A stretch of DNA of 13,019 bases, taken from Burkholderiaceae bacterium (lineage in GTDB: Bacteria > Pseudomonadota > Gammaproteobacteria > Burkholderiales > Burkholderiaceae_C). Location of the stretch: assembly GCA_029864165.1 (NCBI GenBank), contig JAOTTZ010000019.1, positions 1 through 13,019 on the forward strand, written 5' to 3'. Positions within the stretch are counted from its first letter, which is position 1, and every line of letters starts with the position of its first letter. The position numbers and the translations under genes were made by a program. The notes beneath the pieces were generated by a model that saw only the letters and a list, made by a program, of their open reading frames with translations, was not told where the DNA came from and searched no databases. Shown here piece by piece: positions 1-6,654 of the stretch.

Positions 1-2
1 CC

Positions 3-635
3 GCTACCGGCAACCTGAGCGTCAACCGCGCGACCGGGACGGTTTACAACGCACGGCTGGCATACGAGAATCTATTGAGTGCGCCGTCGAAGTCTTTTGT
101 CTTGAATGGAACGGCATCCAATGGCGATTTGTTCACGCTCACGTGGACGATAGCACCCCAAGGCCAAGCGACCTTTCAGCTCACGAATACGCTGGCTCAG
201 CAGGTCGACTCGAGCGTCGTCATCGCGAAAGGTGCAGCAGTCATTTCCAGCGGCACGCAACAGTCGTATCTGACGGGCACGTTTATAGGGTTGGGCAGCT
301 TTCGTCCCGCCGACGGTAGCTGCTCAGAAAGCAGCGGGCAGCAATATCCGACCGCCGCGACGGTTGGGCAAAGTGGCAGCCTCGGCACCTCCATCATTTA
401 CGGTACCTGCAACAAAACTCTGACCGATATCATCGGGAGCATCGAGGGCACATGGTCAGTGGAAACCATCGGTTCGATCACTTACGTTTGTTCGAACAGC
501 ATTTCGAAAGACAATGCCGGTGCCGTACTGTCGACCGAAGTGAACTGCGTCGAGTTCACACCGGCGGGGGCAGTCGGCACTCACGCCCGATGGACAGTAA
601 CCGTTCAGGGCGAAACAGTGGTGTTCTCGAATTGA
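3..635 (+). CDS. Unknown exported-type protein, 3' portion (5' truncated)
   Basis: The frame is open from the window edge, giving at least 210 residues. The real start lies upstream, because codons before the TTG at 75 are open and have the same composition. The product is rich in Ser, Thr, Gly, Ala and Val, with alternating hydrophobic and polar stretches that suggest beta structure. It has almost no charged clusters. Four cysteines (in DGSC, YGTC, YVC and VNC contexts) are spaced through the C-terminal half and could form two disulfides, which fits an extracytoplasmic protein. No transmembrane segment is visible in the part present, and any signal peptide would lie outside the window. I do not recognise the family. 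It ends in TGA about 105 bp before the uspA-like gene and is probably a separate transcription unit. Coding status is well supported by length and composition; function is unknown. Confidence 0.7.
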   Translation, partial: ATGNLSVNRATGTVYNARLAYENLLSAPSKSFVLNGTASNGDLFTLTWTIAPQGQATFQLTNTLAQQVDSSVVIAKGAAVISSGTQQSYLTGTFIGLGSFRPADGSCSESSGQQYPTAATVGQSGSLGTSIIYGTCNKTLTDIIGSIEGTWSVETIGSITYVCSNSISKDNAGAVLSTEVNCVEFTPAGAVGTHARWTVTVQGETVVFSN

Positions 636-669
636 TCGCATCGTCACCCTGCTGAGTTTCAAGGTTGCG

Positions 670-703
670 CCCGATCAATCGGGAGCGTCTATCGCGGGCG
701 ATA
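670..703. other. Two adjacent short hairpins between genes
   Basis: Two perfect 14-bp palindromic hairpins follow one another. CCCGAT/ATCGGG with a CA loop lies at 670-683, and TATCGC/GCGATA with a GG loop at 690-703. The second is followed by a weakly T-rich ATTTC. They lie 35 bp past the stop of the upstream unknown gene and just before the universal stress protein gene. They might end transcription of the first gene or sit in the leader of the second. There is no real U-tract, so the role is unproven. Confidence 0.3.
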
Positions 704-740
704 ATTTCACGGTGAATCGTCGCGTGAAAGGAATGCCAGC

Positions 741-1163
741 ATGAAGATTTTGATTGCCGCGGATGGCAGCCCGCATACCAAGCGCATGCTCGCCTACATC
801 GCGGCGCACGACGAATGGCTGGGCCAGTTGCCCGCCTACGCGGTGATTCACAGCGTCTTGCCCGTGCCGCCTCATGCGGCTGTCACGGTCGGCAAAGATA
901 TGCTCAAGTCGTACTATGAGTCGGAAGCCGAAAAGGTGTTCACACCCATCCGCAAGTTCTTCAAGCAGCAAAGCCTAGTTGCGCGCTTCTTGCCCAAAGT
1001 CGGAGATCCCGCCGTCGAAATTGCACGGCTGGCCGAAACGAGCAAGTTCGACCTGGTGATGATCGGTTCGCACGGCCGCGGAACGCTCGCCAACCTTGTG
1101 TTGGGCTCGGTCGTCACCAAAGTGCTGGCGAGTTGCTCCACGCCTGTCTTGATTGTGCGTTGA
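741..1163 (+). CDS. Universal stress protein, UspA family
   Basis: This is a single-domain, 140-residue cytoplasmic Usp protein, the usual length for the family. It begins MKILIAADGS, with the conserved Asp8 after the first beta strand. It carries the nucleotide-binding signature G-x2-G-x9-G-S at residues 109-123 (GSHGRG through GS), followed by the C-terminal strand TPVLIVR. Members with this signature bind ATP and are usually induced by starvation, redox or other stress; the molecular role is often unclear. The ATG at 741 is preceded by AAAGGA (727-732) at 8-nt spacing, which fixes the start. It appears monocistronic: the next gene begins about 130 bp downstream, past a GC-rich hairpin. The family call is firm, the physiological role is not. 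Confidence 0.95.
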   Translation: MKILIAADGSPHTKRMLAYIAAHDEWLGQLPAYAVIHSVLPVPPHAAVTVGKDMLKSYYESEAEKVFTPIRKFFKQQSLVARFLPKVGDPAVEIARLAETSKFDLVMIGSHGRGTLANLVLGSVVTKVLASCSTPVLIVR

Positions 1164-1179
1164 CCCAAACGGCTGCCAA

Positions 1180-1201
1180 ACAGCGGCGGGGCGGCCGCTG
1201 T
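1180..1201 (+). terminator. GC-rich stem-loop after the Usp gene
   Basis: A perfect 8-bp stem ACAGCGGC/GCCGCTGT with a 6-nt loop lies 17 bp after the Usp stop codon. Position and strength suit an mRNA 3' end, but no T-run follows. It may therefore be a Rho-dependent or RNA-stabilising structure rather than a classic intrinsic terminator. Confidence 0.35.
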
Positions 1202-1294
1202 GCAACCCAAACCGGGCGTTGCAGGCGCCTATCGTTGTTGGGCAGCAGCATCACGCGACGACCATAATTCGGGGCAATCTGCGACACTGGTGGC

Positions 1295-1870
1295 ATGTTT
1301 CGTCTTCGAAGAACAGCATTGCTGCTGATATGCGCAATCCTGGCTGGATGTGCATCGCTGCTACCGCGTGGCCGTGTCGATTTGCCTTTGAGGTTCGACA
1401 GCTTCGAAGCAGCACAGCAAGCGTTGGAGCAAGCGACGCCGTTTCGCACCACGATCGATGAACTGAAGGCGTTGGGCTTCGACCCCGACTCGGGCGCTAA
1501 CGTGACGTTGATTCCGTACCCCGAGGTCGTCGCCCGCGTCGCGCCCCACCCCGGCGTGCCGTTGGCGGCGCTCGACCCCGGTGTTCGCGCCTGCATCACC
1601 GCCCAAAATGCTTGCCGAGCTTATGAGTTCCATCTTGGTCGGCAGTCCCGCAAGCGTGAAGGCAATTTCTGGCTGGACTTTTTGAACTTCAGGCGCAATA
1701 ACTTCGTTACCGGATGGCGCTTTGTCGGCCTCGTGGTGGTACGTGACGACGTCGTGCTGTTCCGCAACTTCTCCGGTGAGGCGCGAATCGACCGCGAAGA
1801 AAGGCAAGTCAACCCACTCGGCCCATTCCAGCCCGCTGGCGAAGCAGCCGGCCGCGCCATTATTCGTTAG
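1295..1870 (+). CDS. Small lipoprotein of unknown function
   Basis: The product has 191 residues. Its N-terminus is a textbook lipoprotein signal: basic MFRLRR, a hydrophobic core, and the lipobox L-A-G-C with the lipidated cysteine at residue 19. The next residues are Ala and Ser rather than Asp, so the default sorting prediction is the outer membrane, inner leaflet. The mature part has a helical Phe-Glu-Ala-rich opening and a more conserved-looking C-terminal half. That half contains FWLDFLNFRR, a TGWRFVGLVVVRDD strand region, and NPLGPFQP near the end. I have the impression of a family of uncharacterised proteobacterial lipoproteins but cannot name it. The ATG at 1295 has no strong Shine-Dalgarno, but it is the only start that gives a proper signal peptide. 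The stop codon is 2 bp from the left end of the palindromic element. Confidence 0.8.
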   Translation: MFRLRRTALLLICAILAGCASLLPRGRVDLPLRFDSFEAAQQALEQATPFRTTIDELKALGFDPDSGANVTLIPYPEVVARVAPHPGVPLAALDPGVRACITAQNACRAYEFHLGRQSRKREGNFWLDFLNFRRNNFVTGWRFVGLVVVRDDVVLFRNFSGEARIDREERQVNPLGPFQPAGEAAGRAIIR

Positions 1871-1872
1871 CA

Positions 1873-2039
1873 CTAGTAGTCCGTTTCATCAAAACAGTGG
1901 CGTAATGAAACAGATGGATTTTTTCGCCAGGCTAGACGCAGACCCGCAACCGCACTGGTGGTGCGGCGAGGGGATGCAACGACGCATGACGGAAAAAGAC
2001 ACGGTTTCATGTAATTGTTTTAGTGAAACGGACTACTAG
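1873..2039. repeat. MITE-like palindromic element
   Basis: The 167-bp element is bounded by a perfect 16-bp terminal inverted repeat, CTAGTAGTCCGTTTCA at 1873-1888 and its complement at 2024-2039. Symmetry continues inward. AAAACA and ATGAAAC blocks recur in both arms, and the exact centre is a hairpin CCGCAC/GTGCGG (1950-1955 and 1961-1966). Each arm also folds on itself through GTTTCA/TGAAAC pairs (1883-1888 with 1906-1911; 2004-2009 with 2024-2029), giving four half-sites. There is no coding capacity. The outer CTAG or its inner TA could be a target duplication, as made by IS5-type (YTAR) or IS630-type (TA) transposases; this is inferred from sequence only. It fills the gap between the lipoprotein and VIT genes and could fold as a strong RNA cruciform that stops or protects transcripts. 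No second copy is seen in the window. Confidence 0.75.
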
Positions 2040-2055
2040 ACCCTATGGCGCCTGT

Positions 2056-2757
2056 ATGAAGCGGTCAATGCGCCACAGGGAACGACATCGCACCGACCGC
2101 ATGGGCTGGTTGCGCGCAGCGGTTCTGGGCGCCAACGACGGCATTGTTTCCACCGCCAGTTTGTTGGTGGGCGTAGCCGCGGCAGACGCGACTCATAGCG
2201 TCGTCTTACTGACGGGGGTTGCCGGGCTCGTCGCAGGCGCCATGTCTATGGCCGCAGGCGAATACGTGTCGGTGCACTCACAGGCCGATATCGAGAACGC
2301 CGAACTGGATCGCGAACGTGCCGAAATCGCTGCCGACGGTGAGGCTGAGCACCGGGAGTTGACAGAGATCTACGTCGGCCGCGGCCTGGACCGAGCGCTT
2401 GCAAGGCAGGTTGCCGAACAGCTCATGGCGCACGACGCGATCGGTGCCCACGCCCGCGACGAACTCGGAATCACCGAAGTACTCAGCGCACGCCCGATTC
2501 AAGCAGCACTGGCCTCGTCCGCCAGCTTCGCCATCGGCGCTGCCCTGCCCCTGCTGGTGGCGGCGATGGCGCCGCCTGTCAGCCTGATTGCTCTTGTCGG
2601 CACAGGCTCGCTGATCTTTCTCGCATTGCTAGGCGCTGTGGCAGCGCGCATCGGAGGCGCCAATGCGCTGGCGGGCACCTTGCGCATGACCTTTTGGGGC
2701 ACACTCGCCATGGGCGTGACTGCCGGCGCCGGAGCGCTATTCCGAGTCGCAATGTGA
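2056..2757 (+). CDS. VIT/CCC1-family iron/manganese transporter
   Basis: This membrane protein of about 233 residues belongs to the family of plant VIT1 and yeast CCC1, which export Fe2+/Mn2+ from the cytosol, probably by H+ antiport. The family signature GWLRAAVLGANDGIVSTAS lies at residues 17-35, with the conserved Asp28. TM1-TM2 follow, with GAMSMAAGEYVSV at 61-73. A Glu-rich cytoplasmic stretch (about 76-140, ending EQLMAHDAIGAHARDELG) is the metal-binding domain, and three more hydrophobic segments lie at roughly 148-170, 174-199 and 207-229. The length is normal for bacterial members. Start choice is uncertain. ATG 2056 is used here; ATG 2068 is equally plausible and has a weak GAAG upstream; GTG 2023 lies inside the palindromic element and is unlikely. 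The element may supply or disrupt its promoter. Confidence 0.93.
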   Translation: MKRSMRHRERHRTDRMGWLRAAVLGANDGIVSTASLLVGVAAADATHSVVLLTGVAGLVAGAMSMAAGEYVSVHSQADIENAELDRERAEIAADGEAEHRELTEIYVGRGLDRALARQVAEQLMAHDAIGAHARDELGITEVLSARPIQAALASSASFAIGAALPLLVAAMAPPVSLIALVGTGSLIFLALLGAVAARIGGANALAGTLRMTFWGTLAMGVTAGAGALFRVAM

Positions 2758-2811
2758 GCGTCGCGCTCAAGCGTCGGCACAGGATCGGCCTTCACGGCGT
2801 TGCAACCAGCG

Positions 2812-3795
2812 CTAAATCGCTTGGCTGGCCACAAATTCAGCATAGGCGGTACTCATGCCGTCTTGCAGCGTCGTGTGCGCCTTCCAGCCGACCGCGTTGA
2901 GCAGGCTCACGTCCATAAGCTTGCGCGGCGTACCGTCGGGCTTGCCGGTGTCGTAAACAATGGCGCCTTGGTAGCCTGTCACACGCCCGACCAATTCGGC
3001 CAAGGCCGCAATGGTCACGTCTTCACCCACACCGATATTCACCAACGGCGGCTCGAAGCGGCCGGTAGCGCTTTCGTCGCTACCCAATAACGCGCCGTAG
3101 CGCTCGTCGGGCAAGCTCATCAGGAAAACGCAGGCGTCGGCCATGTCGTCGCTGTAAAGGAACTCCCTGCGCGGTGTACCCGTTCCCCACACGGTGACAG
3201 TGGCGTCACCGTTCGCCTTAGCCTCGTGAAACTTGCGCAGCAGCGCCGGGATGACGTGGCTGTTGGTGGGATGGTAGTTGTCACCTGGGCCGTACAGGTT
3301 GGTGGGCATGGCGGCCAAAAACTGGGTGCCGTACTGGCGGTTGTAGCTCCAGCACATCTCGATACCGGCGATCTTGGCCAATGCATAAGGCCGGTTGGTG
3401 GGTTCCAGCGGCCCAGTGAGCAGCGCGCTTTCTTTCATAGGCTGCGGCGCCAACTTAGGGTAGATGCAGCTCGAGCCCAAGAACAGCAACCGCTTTACGC
3501 CCGCCAAGTAGGCCGCGTGGATGACGTTGGTCTGTATGGCCAGATTGTCGCGAATGAATTCAGCCGGTAATGTGTTGTTGGCAACGATACCGCCGACTTT
3601 GGCGGCGGCGAGAAAAACGTAGTCAGGGCGCTCGGTCTCGAAGAAGTTGCGGGTGCTGTGCTCATCGGTAAGGTCGAGTTCGGCGTGAGTGCGCGTGAGC
3701 GGCTTGGAATGACCCGCCTGCTGCAAGCGGCGTACGATGGCGCTACCTACCAAGCCACGATGGCCGGCGACAAAGATGCGCGCGTCTTTGTGCAT
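2812..3795 (-). CDS. fcl: GDP-L-fucose synthase
   Basis: This 327-residue NADPH-dependent epimerase/reductase (WcaG) of the extended short-chain dehydrogenase superfamily converts GDP-4-keto-6-deoxy-D-mannose to GDP-L-fucose in the cytoplasm. Visible features are the Rossmann motif GHRGLVG at residues 11-17, KVGGI at 66-70, GSSCIYP at 107-113 with the catalytic Ser/Cys, and the YxxxK pair Tyr137/Lys141. The C-terminal substrate region includes [11 protein letters not shown] and RREFLY. Length is normal for the family. The ATG at 3795 gives the family-typical start [18 protein letters not shown] at 3804 would overlap the gmd stop by 4 bp and is possible. It follows gmd directly, so the two are surely cotranscribed and probably translationally coupled. 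It converges with the VIT gene, with 54 bp between and no clear terminator. Confidence 0.96.
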   Translation of the reverse strand: MHKDARIFVAGHRGLVGSAIVRRLQQAGHSKPLTRTHAELDLTDEHSTRNFFETERPDYVFLAAAKVGGIVANNTLPAEFIRDNLAIQTNVIHAAYLAGVKRLLFLGSSCIYPKLAPQPMKESALLTGPLEPTNRPYALAKIAGIEMCWSYNRQYGTQFLAAMPTNLYGPGDNYHPTNSHVIPALLRKFHEAKANGDATVTVWGTGTPRREFLYSDDMADACVFLMSLPDERYGALLGSDESATGRFEPPLVNIGVGEDVTIAALAELVGRVTGYQGAIVYDTGKPDGTPRKLMDVSLLNAVGWKAHTTLQDGMSTAYAEFVASQAI

Positions 3796-3800
3796 CGCGA

Positions 3801-4913
3801 TCACTCGTGGTAGTCGTAGGCTTGGAAGCCCGCCAACTTGACAATGCTGTCGCGCTTGGCGGCGCTGTAGTCGCTTGCCACCATTTCACGCACCAGTTCA
3901 TCGAACGTCGTCGTCGGTTCCCAACCCAGCTTGGCCTTGGCCTTGCTCGGGTCACCCAGCAAAGTCTCCACCTCGGTCGGGCGGAAGTAGCGCGGGTCCA
4001 CCTTGACGACAACGTCGCCGGGCTTGCATTTGCCCTTGTTGCCTTCGACCTTGGTCACCACGCCGACTTCGTCTACACCCTCGCCTTTGAATTCGATGGT
4101 AACGCCCAGCTCGAGCGCAGCGCGTTCGACGAATTGGCGCACGCTGTACTGCACCCCCGTGGCGATGACAAAGTCTTCGGCCTGCTCCTGTTGCAGCATC
4201 AGCCATTGCATATAGACGTAGTCGCGGGCGTGGCCCCAGTCGCGCAGCGCGCTCAGGTTGCCCAAATACAAGCAGGCCTGCAAACCCAGCGCTATGCGCG
4301 CTATGGCACGCGTGATCTTGCGGGTGACGAAGGTCTCGCCGCGGACAGGGCTTTCGTGGTTGAACAATATGCCGTTGCAGGCATACATACCGTAGGCTTC
4401 GCGGTAGTTCACTGTTATCCAGTACCCGTACAACTTGGCCACGGCATAGGGGCTGCGCGGATAAAAAGGCGTCGTTTCCTTTTGCGGCACTTCTTGCACC
4501 AAGCCGTAGAGCTCGGACGTGCTGGCCTGGTAGAAGCGCGCACTCTTTTCCAGCCCAAGAATGCGAATGGCCTCCAACAGACGCAGCGTGCCGATGCCAT
4601 CGGCATTGGCGGTGTACTCGGGCGTCTCGAAACTCACCGCGACATGGCTCATCGCTGCCAAGTTGTAAATCTCGTCGGGCTGAACCTCTTGCACGATGCG
4701 GATCAGGTTGGTGCTGTCGGTCAGGTCGCCATAGTGCAGCTTGAAGCGCTGGTTATCGACATGCGGGTCCTGGTACAGATGGTCCACGCGGTCGGTGTTG
4801 AACAGCGAGGATCGGCGTTTGACGCCATGTACCACGTAGCCCTTGCTCAGCAGCAGTTCTGCCAAGTAAGCGCCGTCTTGGCCCGTCACGCCTGTGATCA
4901 ATGCAGTCTTCAT
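3801..4913 (-). CDS. gmd: GDP-mannose 4,6-dehydratase
   Basis: This cytoplasmic, 370-residue NADP-dependent dehydratase converts GDP-D-mannose to GDP-4-keto-6-deoxy-D-mannose, the substrate of the next gene product. The glycine-rich loop TGVTGQDG is at residues 7-14. RR in VKRRSS (31-36) contacts NADP, and YGDLTD is at 61-66. The catalytic STSE is at 131-134 and the YxxxK pair is Tyr156/Lys160. [16 protein letters not shown] and [21 protein letters not shown] are classic Gmd substrate-binding signatures. The ATG at 4913 matches the usual MKTALITG start; the frame extends a little further upstream to a TTG at 4934 without family support. The 108-bp gap to pdxH suggests its own promoter, although none is convincing. 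GDP-fucose feeds capsule, LPS or exopolysaccharide, but no glycosyltransferase is nearby. Confidence 0.97.
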   Translation of the reverse strand: MKTALITGVTGQDGAYLAELLLSKGYVVHGVKRRSSLFNTDRVDHLYQDPHVDNQRFKLHYGDLTDSTNLIRIVQEVQPDEIYNLAAMSHVAVSFETPEYTANADGIGTLRLLEAIRILGLEKSARFYQASTSELYGLVQEVPQKETTPFYPRSPYAVAKLYGYWITVNYREAYGMYACNGILFNHESPVRGETFVTRKITRAIARIALGLQACLYLGNLSALRDWGHARDYVYMQWLMLQQEQAEDFVIATGVQYSVRQFVERAALELGVTIEFKGEGVDEVGVVTKVEGNKGKCKPGDVVVKVDPRYFRPTEVETLLGDPSKAKAKLGWEPTTTFDELVREMVASDYSAAKRDSIVKLAGFQAYDYHE

Positions 4914-5021
4914 GGTGCTGGTGTAGTTTGTCAAGAACTGGTGAGTGGGGACAGTGCCGGTACCTTCACGATACTGTCACGACTATTGTTGCAGAGCGAC
5001 CGGCGGCGCGAAAGGCAACCG

Positions 5022-5657
5022 CTACGGCGCCAACCGCTCCTTGATCCACCGTGCCTGATCGAGCCGGTAGCGCAGGCGGTCGTGCAGCCGCGACTTACGC
5101 CCCTGCCAAAATTCCCATCCATCCGGCACCAGGCGAAAGCCGCCCCAATGCGGCGGACGTGGAGGATTCAACAAATACCGCGCCGACACTTTCGCAACAT
5201 TGCCGAGCAACACCACGCGCGACGCTATCACCTCGCTTTGGGGCGAGGCCCATGCCCCAATACGTGAGTCCAACGGGCGCGAGGCGAAGTAAACGTCCGA
5301 CTCCGCGTCGCTCACGCGCTCGACGCGGCCCTCTATACGCACCACCCGTTCAAGCTCGACCCAGTGAAACTGCAAGGCCGCGAACGGGTTGGCCGCCAAC
5401 TCGCGGCCCTTTCGGCTTTCGAAGTTCGTGTACCAGACTATGCCGCGCTCGTCCACGCCCTTGATCAGCACAACCCGCGTCGAGGGCCGCCCTTCGGCGC
5501 TGACCGTCGCCAGCGTCATCGCGTTGGGCTCCGGCAGTTGCGCGTCGAGCGCCTGCTGCATCCAAAGTTCGAACTGCTTGTGTGGATCAGCCTGGCTGTG
5601 TGCTTCGTCGAGTTCGGCCAGTTCGTAGCTCTTGCGCAATTCAGCGATCGTGTTCAT
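5022..5657 (-). CDS. pdxH: Pyridoxamine 5'-phosphate oxidase
   Basis: This FMN enzyme oxidises pyridoxine or pyridoxamine 5'-phosphate to pyridoxal 5'-phosphate, the last step of vitamin B6 synthesis and salvage, in the cytosol. The full length of 211 residues is normal. Family landmarks are PNAMTLATV (44-52), the FMN-binding RVVLIKG (61-67), YTNFESRKG (76-84), ALQFHW (94-99), [13 protein letters not shown] (126-138), PHWGGFRL (169-176), and the C-terminal [12 protein letters not shown] with the closing WIKERLAP. No Shine-Dalgarno precedes the ATG at 5657. A TATACT box sits only 6 nt upstream, so the mRNA could be leaderless. The neighbours are functionally unrelated, so cotranscription with brkB/yihY or gmd is only positional. 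The identification is firm. Confidence 0.97.
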   Translation of the reverse strand: MNTIAELRKSYELAELDEAHSQADPHKQFELWMQQALDAQLPEPNAMTLATVSAEGRPSTRVVLIKGVDERGIVWYTNFESRKGRELAANPFAALQFHWVELERVVRIEGRVERVSDAESDVYFASRPLDSRIGAWASPQSEVIASRVVLLGNVAKVSARYLLNPPRPPHWGGFRLVPDGWEFWQGRKSRLHDRLRYRLDQARWIKERLAP

Positions 5658-5663
5658 ACAAAC

Positions 5664-5669
5664 AGTATA
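5664..5669 (-). promoter_or_regulatory. Candidate -10 box of pdxH
   Basis: On the minus strand this reads TATACT, one mismatch from TATAAT, and it ends 6 nt before the pdxH ATG. Transcription would begin at or next to the A of the start codon. No good -35 box is found 17 bp upstream, so support is limited. Confidence 0.3.
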
Positions 5670-5693
5670 AAAACCTGGCGCAACGCATCGGAC

Positions 5694-5718
5694 TTATGTG
5701 GCGTTTATGTGGCGTTTA
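5694..5718. repeat. 11-bp tandem duplication at a gene end
   Basis: The unit TTATGTGGCGT occurs twice back to back, with TTA of a third copy. It straddles the stop codon of the BrkB/YihY gene: on the minus strand the last sense codons and TAA fall within the second copy, and the first copy is just downstream. It looks like a small slippage duplication with no effect on the protein. Confidence 0.55.
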
Positions 5719-6583
5719 GTCTGGGAGCAGCGTGCCGCTCGTATTCGGAGATCACTTGCGCCCCCAACAGCAGCAGGGTTGCAGCGATTTCGAGACTGAA
5801 CAGCGCCACCACGGCGGTGGTTAAAGAACCGTAGACGACACTGGCACTCGATAGTTTGGCGAGGTACCAAATCAGGATATGGCGTATGACTTCCCAGGTC
5901 GCCACCGCCGCTATGCCGCCGATCAAGGCGTAGCGCAAGCGCGTCCGCCCCACGGGCATGACCAAGTAGATCGTGGTGAGCAGGAGGGCCTCGGCACCCA
6001 GCCCTAGCAAATAGAGCAACAAACCCGACAAGCCGCGAAGCGACCAGTCCCGGCCCATGAAGTACACGCTCTCCTGGGCCATGGCTTGCAGGGTTGTCGA
6101 AATGACCGTTACCCCCAACAACGCCATACCGAGGCAGACGACAAACCCGTACGGAAGCATCGCCGAGACCAGCGAATGGCGTTTCTCATCGGCCTTGCGG
6201 TGCGCAAAGATAACAGCCATCGCCCTTTGCAGTACTGAGAATGCCAGTGAACTGAAAAATAGCATCGTCACCAACAGGAACACGTCGATGGCAATTTGGT
6301 TGGCGAGAAGGTTGGAGACCTCCCCCAGCAGTGCTTGCGATTGGCTGGGAACCAACCACTCCACATAGCGCCCCAACGTACTCAGCAGTTGCTTCTGCTC
6401 TACCCAATGCGAAAGAGCGCTCACCGAAAGGGCAAGCAGCGGCACCAACGACAACAGCGTGTAGTACGCGATAGCCCCTGCTAGCAGCATACCCTGGTTC
6501 GCCCAAAAACTCCTGAGCGTTCTCTGAACAAAAACTATTGGATGTTCGAGTACTTGTCTTGCGGCTCGACTGAGGGCTGGCAT
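5705..6583 (-). CDS. BrkB/YihY-family inner-membrane protein
   Basis: The 292-residue polytopic protein belongs to the YihY/virulence factor BrkB family, often mislabelled RNase BN. The N-terminal amphipathic region is followed by the typical GMLLAGAIAYYTLLSLVPLLALSV first membrane segment (about 31-56). Further segments lie at roughly 98-120, 143-165, 184-208, 217-240 and 250-275, giving six in all. The LVP in TM1 and the YGSLTTAVVALFSLEIAATLLLLGAQV segment near the C-terminus are family hallmarks. The protein stops soon after, without the cytoplasmic extension some members carry. The biochemical role is not settled; transport or envelope functions have been proposed. It reads with pdxH after a 47-bp gap. 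Family confidence is high, function low. Confidence 0.9.
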   Translation of the reverse strand: MPALSRAARQVLEHPIVFVQRTLRSFWANQGMLLAGAIAYYTLLSLVPLLALSVSALSHWVEQKQLLSTLGRYVEWLVPSQSQALLGEVSNLLANQIAIDVFLLVTMLFFSSLAFSVLQRAMAVIFAHRKADEKRHSLVSAMLPYGFVVCLGMALLGVTVISTTLQAMAQESVYFMGRDWSLRGLSGLLLYLLGLGAEALLLTTIYLVMPVGRTRLRYALIGGIAAVATWEVIRHILIWYLAKLSSASVVYGSLTTAVVALFSLEIAATLLLLGAQVISEYERHAAPRLNAT

Positions 6584-6654
6584 ACCGAAGCGTCAAATAA
6601 CCGGGCAGAGGCGGCAGATCGACACTGAAGGCGCAATCGCCGCAGCCCCATTCG

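Noticed and set aside
2023..2055. GTG start giving the VIT protein an 11-residue extension
   Set aside because: These codons lie within and just after the palindromic element, and family members begin near the GWLRAAVLGAND signature.
4950..4978. GACAGT/ACTGTC inverted repeat upstream of gmd as an operator
   Set aside because: Only 6-bp arms with a 17-bp spacer and no linked regulator; easily expected by chance.
3807..5267. 486-codon open frame on the plus strand opposite gmd
   Set aside because: It is antisense to a complete, unmistakable gmd and its translation has no domain-like pattern; long antisense frames are common at high GC.
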